Below, in pieces: positions 56,603 through 64,000 of a stretch of 64,000 nucleotides of DNA. Position 1 is the first letter of the stretch, and every line of letters starts with the position of its first letter. Both the position numbers and the translations under genes were made by a program. Origin of the DNA: Dioszegia crocea (taxonomy: Eukaryota > Basidiomycota > Tremellomycetes > Tremellales > Bulleribasidiaceae); the NCBI GenBank assembly GCA_001600615.1, contig BCKK01000008.1, positions 744,001 to 808,000 of the forward strand. The letters run 5' to 3'. The notes under the pieces are model-generated. The model was not told where the DNA came from. It saw nothing but the letters and a program-made list of their open reading frames with translations, and ran no database searches.

Positions 56603-57020
56603 GTCTCCCAGTCGCGTAAGAGGTTGTCGACGCTGAAGCAAAACCCCTCGCGAGTTTCCGGCTAATTAAAGCGTTGTTGACGCACGGAGTCTTGAACATC
56701 TACCCCGCGGGGAAGCCCGAACGATGACGTCATCCACCACCTTCCCGCTTGTCCTCCCTTGCTTGATGCGGAGGGTAGATGCCAGCAGGTCCACCAGATC
56801 TAGCAGTAGGACGAGTCAGCCCTGCCACATGACCTAGCCTCCTCGCCGGCGCCGGAGTAACCGGTCAAGTGGGGACAGCCTGGACACACCTGGAAGGCAT
56901 ACAGGCTGGCCTGCCCACTTGAAGGATTCGACCTTATCCCTCTACTGACCCCTCCCTCCACCTCCCCAGCCTAATTGGATACTAATAAACACACTGACAC
57001 GGCTGTCGACTAGCACAATC
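56603..57020. promoter_or_regulatory. Divergent promoter region, OMA1-like and secreted glycosidase-like genes
   Basis: A 418-bp gap between starts on opposite strands, GC-rich in part. No exon or named site seen. Confidence 0.5.
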
Positions 57021-59621
57021 ATGCTTCCGGCTAGACTCGTTCTACTGGGTCTTCTTCTGGTTGACCGACCTATTGTCGCCCAGAATACGACAGCTGGTCT
57101 TAAGTTCGGCCCAGTCAGTTTTGAGGGTTATGAGAATTATGTGTATCGGGACAATATCACTTCAGCTCAGATTGTGGTGGGAGGGTAAGTTTATCATCTT
57201 GCGAATCTACTGGTAGACTGACAAGAATAGTGCATCTAGCAACACCGCTCCATCTCGATTCATCACCGCTTTCCCGCGAGGCAATACTGGTTCTGTCGTC
57301 TATTTCGTACCGATCACTGGGAATGGAACCAACTCGTCTACCCCACTGGGGACTACTCTCAATCTCACCTCGGTCCAGTCGTATCAGGCGGCATACAACC
57401 AAACGGGTATACAAGGTTCCTTGTCTGTTTCTGCTGACCTCAGATTTGGAGTCACCCTTAGTGAGCACTCTGGCTCTCAAGTGTCCTAAAGAAGCAGCAA
57501 GGGCGGTGCTAAAGCTTGTAGTCGGAGGTGTAAGAACGGTCCGAGACTACACGGAATCAGGCGGGACGGTCTTCCGATCCGCATTCAACTACACTCTGGG
57601 CCCATCCAACGCCTCCTCCGTCACCCTCATCCGGCGCTGGATAAACGGTACCACGGTCCAATACCTCTCCTTCGACGTACTTTCCAATGGAAACTTCTCC
57701 ATCATCATAAATTCCAACACTACCATCCCACCCAATATCACCCTTACCCGTCCCAACAAGGCCCAAAATGCTACACTCCGCTTCACGTCATCCTTCAACT
57801 TCACAACTACCACTCCTTCCACCCCATTCGTTCCTCTTCAAGGTCTAGGCCGAGAACAGCTCTTCCTTACTTCCCCTCCAACCAATACCAGCACCAACAC
57901 CACATCCCCCAATCTTCCCGCGGTGTTATCTGCCATCCAGAACAACTCGGCCATCTCCAACCAACTCGCCTTTCTCTCATACGAGTCTAAATTCCTAGCG
58001 GGCGGTTGGCGATTCTTGACCTACTTCGGCCGAGACACTCTGCTCGCCCTCCGTCTCCTCTTACCCGTCATTTCCCCCACTTCCGCCGAAGCTATCCTCG
58101 GAGCTGTAATCTCTCGGACAAACGAAACTGGGACGATATGCCACGAAGAGACAATAGGTGACTACGCCTCATACGTCAACATGCAGGAGAACAGGTCGCA
58201 AGCTGGAAATACACCGGTATACAACTATGTCATGGTCGATACCGACTTTCTCCTCCTTCCCGTCCTGGCCGAGTACTTCCTCTCGACTCCACAGGGACAA
58301 GGACGAGCCCCCGCCTTCCTGAACCAGACCAGCACCTTGAAGAACGGAACGTACGCCCGACTTCTCCAGGAGAATGTCGATCACGTCCTTAATCTCTCTC
58401 GCCCATTCGCCGAGATGCCCCGAGCGACCAATCTGGTCCAAATCCGAGATCCGGTAGTTGGGAATTGGCGGGACTCGGCTGCTGGAATAGGATATGGGAA
58501 ATTCCCATTTGATGTGAATTGTGCTCTGGTCCCTGGGGCCCTGCGAGCTATTGCGAGATTGTCAGGGGCGGGGATTATCGGTGCGAATTATACGAATGTT
58601 TCGACTACGTATGCGGGGATATGGGAGAGGGATGCGAGTCAGTACTTCCGAGTACCGGTCAGCAACAGCGTGGCGCAAAGTCGACTGAATGACTATGTGT
58701 CCAAGGCGAACTTGTCTAGTACGCTCTTGGGTGGGGCTGGGGCGTTGAATGGGACGGTCGGAATGGGTCAGAACGGGACGACTGGGAGGGGATGGTCAGC
58801 CGCTGGTCAGACAGTGGGTGTTGGAGGTAGTTCGACGCTGTATGGCGTGTCACTCAATGCCAATGGGAGTGTTGTCGAGGTGAGTCAGATACTGTCGGCG
58901 ATGGAGACTGGCTGACCCCCAGATCCAAAACTCCGACCTGGGATTTGTACTGCTGTACGCCAACAATGTCTCGCAGAGCATCATGCAGGCTACTGTAGAG
59001 GCTCTGCAGCCCTATCCAAGAGGTGAGCTGGTTGGCAACAACGTCTTGCAGGCGTGAAGCGAAGCTGACAATGGTAGGCCTCTTGACAAATGTCGGAATG
59101 GTAGTCGCAAACGCTGCTTACGATTCCAATCGGACCAACATCCAAGTAAAGCTCTGCTGTCTGTTCAGCAACTTGAGGTAGACGCTGATCAATGTCAGGT
59201 ATTTAGCAACCTAGCCTACCACGGTGCAGTCTCCTGGTCATGGCAACAAGGCCTAATGGCAAGCGGCCTCTCCCGTCAATTGGGGTTATGTGGTCTATCA
59301 AATTCGACTCAACTATCCTCTGCCCCATCTTCCAACGCAACAAGAGACACGGTACCCAGCTGGTGCTCCAACTCCACCTTCACCTCTACCGTTCTCGCTG
59401 CCCAATCCCGTCTTTGGGACTCAATAGCCGGATCATCGTCCGCTTTGTATACCGAAGTCCTCAGTCCGGTCTTCAATAACCAGACGGGCCGATTTACAAT
59501 TGGGAACCTTGGCGAGCTGAGCCCAGAGGGGACTGAGGGGGACGCGATTCAGTTATGGAGTTATGGGTTTTTGGCGCAGGCGGATCCCAGGACTGGTCGG
59601 GCGGTCGCGGGAGGATTCTAG
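57021..59621 (+). CDS. Secreted six-hairpin glycosidase-like protein, sequon-rich
   Basis: Exons 57021-57184, 57231-57460, 57522-58879, 58923-59022, 59078-59145 and 59199-59621 give 780 residues. A signal peptide is clear (MLPARLVLLGLLLVDRPIVAQ). The first 260 residues are beta-type and full of N-x-S/T sites. The catalytic-like part begins WRFLTYFGRDTLLALRLLLP, then ICHEETIGDYASYVNMQ and YNYVMVDTDFLLLPVLAEYF, the pattern of an (alpha/alpha)6 toroid of the glycogen-debranching type (GRDTL and the acidic DTDF). Later blocks are GYGKFPFDVNCALVPGALRAI, YHGAVSWSWQQGLMASGL and the terminal LWSYGFLAQ. Substrate is not known; extracellular alpha-glucan or a fungal-wall polymer is a guess. Confidence 0.82.
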
Positions 59622-60091
59622 ATCGGGAAAGGCGAGCCGATCTGTATCATCTCCAATTCGTAGCGCTGAGGCGGGAGGGCTCGATGTATATCTAGTCTCG
59701 AAACAATAATGTATGATTGCTGGTTGTATCCCACCAAGCTCGGTCTTGGCGCCGGGATTTGCATCGCGGATGATCATACTATATTACTATGTCTATGCGT
59801 AAACTGCCATTTCAGATGATCAACAATACTCTGCTGATTACATACAGTCCATTCATCAGCGCTCTCCACCCCTGTTTGGGTCTCTTTTGTATCTGGTTCT
59901 CGCGAAAGTATTAATGCACCCTGTCATCTTTGCACTCATTCACAGCATCTTCGCGGCTACATTCACCACCTCGCGCCCTATCGCATCCTTCCCAGTCATC
60001 CCAGCATCCAATCGTCCCCATGCTCAATCGGCACTGACCAACATACCTACAAACCTCCCACTGCTGGCAGCTTTTCGAGGGAGCAAGTGTA
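59622..60091. other. Convergent 3' intergenic region, 470 bp
   Basis: Between the stops of the glycosidase-like gene and a small membrane-protein gene. No exon seen. Confidence 0.55.
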
Positions 60092-60538
60092 CTAGGATTG
60101 CCACGAATACGAGTACCGCGGGTACGCAACATACCCATCATAATATGATGCGCCTCGATGTCCTGATCCTCCTAATCCCGCACGAGCCAGGGCCGCATTC
60201 TGAGAAGCGATGACCCGATTCTGAGCGGCCAAGGCAGCGGTAGAGTCGACGACGATGGAAGAGACTTGACCGACACCTCGACCGACCGTGCATGCGGCAG
60301 ATGAGCACTTGCCCCAGATGGATCGGGGTGACAAACGGGATGCGACAGAGGCTGTGTTGTTGTACACTGCACTGAGCCCGAACGTCAGGGCGAGGATTGC
60401 GATTGGGGCAATACAGGCTGCAAGTACGCCTGCCGCTTGCGTCAGTTTGGTGGAGGTTGAAGTGATGCTTGTTTGAGTGGATCTCCAGAATGGGCCGCGG
60501 GTGGGAGAGGGTTTGTCGAAGGGAATGTGAGTGGACAT
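60092..60538 (-). CDS. Small single-span membrane protein, unrecognised
   Basis: One exon as written, 148 residues. A polar head (MSTHIPFDKPSPTRGPFWR) leads to a hydrophobic helix, about residues 37-57 (GVLAACIAPIAILALTFGLS), then a Ser/Ala-rich part with GKCSSAACTVGRGVGQVSSIVVDSTAAL and a Tyr-rich end. There is a possible GTATGT donor near the 3' end, so the last about 15 codons may be intronic. I recognise no family. The reading frame is even and the membrane span convincing, but the model rests on these only. Confidence 0.55.
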   Translation of the reverse strand: MSTHIPFDKPSPTRGPFWRSTQTSITSTSTKLTQAAGVLAACIAPIAILALTFGLSAVYNNTASVASRLSPRSIWGKCSSAACTVGRGVGQVSSIVVDSTAALAAQNRVIASQNAALARAGLGGSGHRGASYYDGYVAYPRYSYSWQS

Positions 60539-61044
60539 GGTGGGGGACCAGAATTGAGAGATCCAGTGTATGAGGTGTTAGGGACCGGGCCGGGGTGAGG
60601 ATGTAGAGAAAGCGCTTTCAAGTTGTGTAATCCGTCCTGTACATCCTAACTCTACGAGTCACCGTCCAAGCATCCCCTTTGTACTCAGGAGGTAAACAGA
60701 CAAAGGAGGAGATACCTTAGAATGTCGAACGCACGTCAGTCAGGGCGTGCTTGTACAACGTCAGGGATGTTCGAAACGCGACGAGCCAAAACATCAGTTA
60801 TCTTCAGCCCCGTTTGCAGTCAGCGGTCAGCACAGTAGATCATGGATATCCGCGCGCACACACTCTGTTGGTCGAGGAGCTCATATCATGCGCCTAGTGA
60901 TGAGCGTACAACAACCGCGTCGTACCTCCGAATGCCACATCACCCAATCCTAAATCCCCATTATCCCCTGATTTCATTGCTCAACACCTCCACATGCCCC
61001 ACCTGTACCTTGAAGCCTCCCTCAAACTCCCAACCCAAATCCGC
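60539..61044. other. Intergenic, 506 bp
   Basis: Upstream of the small membrane-protein gene and downstream of the Snu66 stop, both on the minus strand. No exon or RNA gene seen. Confidence 0.6.
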
Positions 61045-63414
61045 CTATCGCCGCTTCTTCGCAGCCCCCGGAGCCTGTACACTCCCCTTATTCCCCACAC
61101 TCAGGACCATATGCGCCTCTCCGGTCTTTTGCTGTCGACGAGAGAAAGCATCCGTCATTCCCGTAGGTGTATCCGACGCCAGCATTTGCTCTTGCTTTCT
61201 CTCCTCGGCAATCTTTTTGAGACGCTTCTCCGTCTTCATTCGTCCAGAGGTTTTACCACTGACACATTAGCTACACCTCCCCGATCAATCGAAGGTAAAG
61301 GGATACGTACTGGAACTTATGCGAAAGACTCTTCCAAGCTTCCTTCGGAGTCATGCCTGTATAATCAGCTATGAACTACCAGAAAAACGGGGAAAAACAC
61401 TCACTTCGTCCAAACTCATCGGTGTATTGGATGTTGATATCCGGCTTATAAGACTCATAAGCCTGCTGCATCTCCCTCGCCTCTTGCTTCTCCCTCATCT
61501 TATTCTCAAACTCTTTTGTCGCCTGATCCACATTCCGCCCTCTGGCCAATTGCTTCTCAACCTCTTTCCTCGCCATTCGGGCACGATGATCCGCGATCCA
61601 TAGATCGTACTTGATTTGGGTAGCTTCACGTTCCGCATCACCCGTTTCGGGCCGCTTGAGAGATCCGGACTGTCGAAGGAGGTTGAGGTAGCCTGACATA
61701 CCGGACCCGGCGACTGGGGCTGATGTTTCCGGTTCCTGATCATCAGCTTCCACCTTCGGGCAAGGATACAGGAGACGTACCGCAGGATCCTCAACTTCGA
61801 GCTCCGCCATCGCTTGCATCTTCGCATCGATCTGTAGTCGATACTCGGCCAGACTCAATCCTTCTCGAGCGGCCATCTCGGCCAGCTCAGGATCTTCATC
61901 CTCTTCATCACTCATATCTTCATCCTCAACCTCGCCATCCTCCCCTCGCTCAATCTTGACTTTGACAATTGTGGGCTGGGCGGCAGCGGGTGCAGATGAG
62001 GAGGATGCGTCGACGGTGGGTTGAGCTGATGAAGCACGTTCGCGCTTGACGGGTCGTGAAAGCGAGTCGAGCGTGACGTTACGGACGAATTCAGATGTGT
62101 CGTCGAATGTAATCAACCCGTCCTCTTCGCCATTCTCACGCGGCGCCACACTCTCATCCTCTTCTCTGGCCGAAGCAACTAGGAAATCAGCATATGCCCA
62201 TCCTGATCTCACGAGCCTAGACTCACTCCTCGCAGCCACATCCTCAGCCTTGACCTTAGGCTTCTTCCGAGCTGCCTCCCGCCTCGTCCTCGCCAGAGCC
62301 GCTTGCAGATCATCATCATCGACCAAGTTCTGCGGCCCATCCTCCAACTTTCTCTTCCCCACTTTAGCCTCTGAGTCAACTTCCATCCCATCCTCTTCTT
62401 CCCCATCCACCTCTGCCTTCCTCGTGGACCGCTTCGCCTTCTTCTTCTTGGGCTTCTTGAAGCCCGCCTCGCCCTCTTTGGCATAATCCCCCACCTCAAA
62501 GTCCTTGGCGTAGTCCAGGCTAAGTTTCACCCTGGACATCGGCGCCATTCCAATCATCTCATGATCCTCTTCAACTACCACCTCCTTCTTTGGTGGTGCG
62601 CCGAGCCTGAACCCTTCAGAACGGACTTTACCAGTCGCGAATTCATCATCGTATTTGCCCAAGATATCGGCTTTTTTGCCAATTCGATCTTCGTCGAATT
62701 CCTCGTCGTCGTAGCCGGTGTACGCCTCCTTGGCCTTCCGCTTTCGTTCCTTTGCGGCGCGCAGAGCTTCATCTTCGATGAGGTTAACATTCTGTAGCTC
62801 GTCCTCTTCGCCTGTAAGAACACGGGAGTCCTTAAGCGTCAAGATGACATCCTCGCCAGTTTCGAAGTCGTCGACACCGTGGTTGACTTTGAGTCCTGTG
62901 ATATCTCCTGTTTCTCATCAGCGCCAGGTCTTGGGACAAAGGAGATGGGCACTTACTCTCATCATAAACGGCCGCATCTTGCTCCTCCATATCCCTCGCT
63001 CGCCTCAACGCCATCTTTTTGGAATTTGCCGCCGCTTCCTTCTTCTGCTTCTTGAGCCACTTCTTCGTATCAAGTGAGTCGTCGGCATTTGCAGATCCCA
63101 ATGTCGAGCCTTTGAGCTTGGAATTGAGGGCAGACTTATTTCGAGCCCTAATATATTAGCACATACCCTGAATCCCAAGCTTGAAAGTAGACTTACTTTT
63201 CTATCCGCTCTTTAAGATCACTCTCCTTCTTAGCCGCAACCATCTCTCGTCTCCTCTCTCTCATGTTCTCTTCCGCAAGCAGGTCCGTATCGACAGGGGC
63301 ATCTTCACCCTCGACTGCCTCACCTCCAATTGGCTTCATACCGAGCGAGATTCGGACCCTGTTCGTTTCCTCCAGGGTCATGGAGTCGGAGTTGGTTGGG
63401 ATATCGGACGACAT
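61045..63414 (-). CDS. Tri-snRNP protein Snu66/SART1
   Basis: Exons 63414-63197, 63147-62957, 62907-62227, 62178-61781, 61735-61405, 61356-61311 and 61258-61045 give 692 residues. The N-terminus has LEETNRVRISLGMKPI and the conserved RARDMEEQDAAVYDE, DITGLKVNHGVDDFETGEDVILTLKDSRVL and DELQNVNLIEDE. A long acidic/basic disordered middle follows, then DINIQYTDEFGRSMTPKEAWKSLSHKFHGK and RMKTEKRLKKIAEE, the SART1 C-terminal signature. The protein bridges U4/U6 and U5 and is needed for spliceosome activation. Two introns are multiples of three (48 and 45 nt), so retained-intron mRNAs would stay in frame. It is divergent from Spt4. Confidence 0.94.
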
Positions 63415-63711
63415 GATGAGGATGGCTCTAGTGGCCTTTTAGATAGGTAATGTATGATAGAGGATGTATAGCAAGGCTGGTGTGGTGTTGGGTGGCAAAT
63501 GTCGGAAAGCGGCGAACGCCGAGTAGGAGGGGGAATGCCGTAAACCCCTTCTGGCTGGTGTCAACCTCTGGCAATGCCTGATGATTCATGTTGCATTCGC
63601 TTTACCTTCAACACCTACTAAAACCCACCCCCCACCTATCGAACAGAGGTGAAGAGACGCTATCGAGAATTTGCAGCAGACTAGCGAAAAAATAACCACT
63701 GCCCATCAGCG

Positions 63712-64000
63712 ATGGCACCCAAAAAGAGCGATCTTCGAGCTTGTCTCATTTGCTCCGTACTGCAACCCGTCGGCGAGTTTATGGCTGGAGGATGCCCAAA
63801 TTGCGAGGATATCGTTGAGGTAAGTTCAAGATCATACTGTACACTCCCCTCTTCTCTGTCCATGTGTGTATATGGATCCCACTGACCGTACAGATGAAAG
63901 GCAGTCAAGAACGCGTGGTGGAATGTACGAGTGTGATGTGGGATGGGATGATTTGCGTGATGGAACCACAAGAGAGCTGGGTCGCGAGATGGCAACGAAT
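63712..64000 (+). CDS. SPT4: Transcription elongation factor Spt4 (3' end outside window)
   Basis: Exon 63712-63819 and exon 63894 to the window edge encode the first about 70 residues. LRACLICSVLQPVGEFMAGGCPNCED is the Spt4 C4 zinc ribbon, and MWDGMICVMEPQESWVARWQR matches the conserved second half. Spt4 pairs with Spt5 (DSIF) to keep RNA polymerase II processive. Its start is about 300 bp from the divergent Snu66 start. Confidence 0.93.

Noticed and set aside
1..64000. CRISPR arrays, rRNA, retrotransposons, viral copies
   Set aside because: No regularly spaced repeats, no reverse transcriptase, integrase or transposase motifs and no rRNA-like sequence were seen in either strand.

Overview
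The window looks like a piece of nuclear chromosome from a basidiomycete yeast, most likely a tremellomycete (Cryptococcus/Kwoniella/Saitozyma-like). Genes are dense on both strands and cut by many short introns, mostly 42-75 nt. Introns have GTRNGY donors, a strongly conserved CTGAC/CTGAT branch point 8-20 nt before the acceptor, and CAG/TAG acceptors. The protein set is fungal (OCH1-type mannosyltransferase, Sfi1, Vma12, Syn8, SNARE and tri-snRNP proteins). I could rebuild 31 protein-coding genes exon by exon, with reading frame kept across every junction. I see no tRNA, rRNA, CRISPR array or autonomous transposon. Product names come from recognising family motifs by eye, not from a search.

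Layout. 1-2474: the 3' end of an Ariadne RBR ubiquitin ligase, converging on a GT32 mannosyltransferase. 2999-6355: three tandem BTB/POZ paralogues on the minus strand. 6653-11149: an aromatic-catabolism group, with a flavin-reductase-like flavoprotein (-) divergent from gentisate 1,2-dioxygenase (+), followed by a fumarylacetoacetase-family hydrolase (+); the last two would carry out ring cleavage of gentisate and the final hydrolysis to central metabolites. 11198-13781: FHA protein SNIP1/Pml1 and a divergent coiled-coil protein. 13818-18792: two tandem aldo-keto reductases with identical gene structure plus a C-terminal relic of a third copy, with a two-repeat protein of unknown function between. 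18858-24027: a DUF1308 protein and a remarkable bZIP + AT-hook + GATA-finger protein.

24332-32018: SAP-domain Tho1/SARNP, secreted M28 aminopeptidase, Syn8-like SNARE, Vma12 and otubain. 32583-43279: three unrecognised small genes, with Sfi1 and the golgin CASP in a tight head-to-head pair between them. A 73-bp fold-back element with flanking direct repeats, probably a MITE-like insertion, sits at 42235-42327. 43550-64000: ataxin-3, a Kv-beta-type aldo-keto reductase, a 2052-residue coiled-coil protein, an OMA1-like mitochondrial protease, a heavily sequon-rich secreted six-hairpin glycosidase-like protein, a small membrane protein, Snu66/SART1 and the start of Spt4.

Most genes are unrelated housekeeping neighbours. 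Real functional grouping is seen only for the gentisate genes and the tandem duplications. Several close head-to-head pairs probably share promoters (Sfi1/CASP about 100 bp; ataxin-3/AKR6 about 350 bp; Vma12/otubain about 320 bp).
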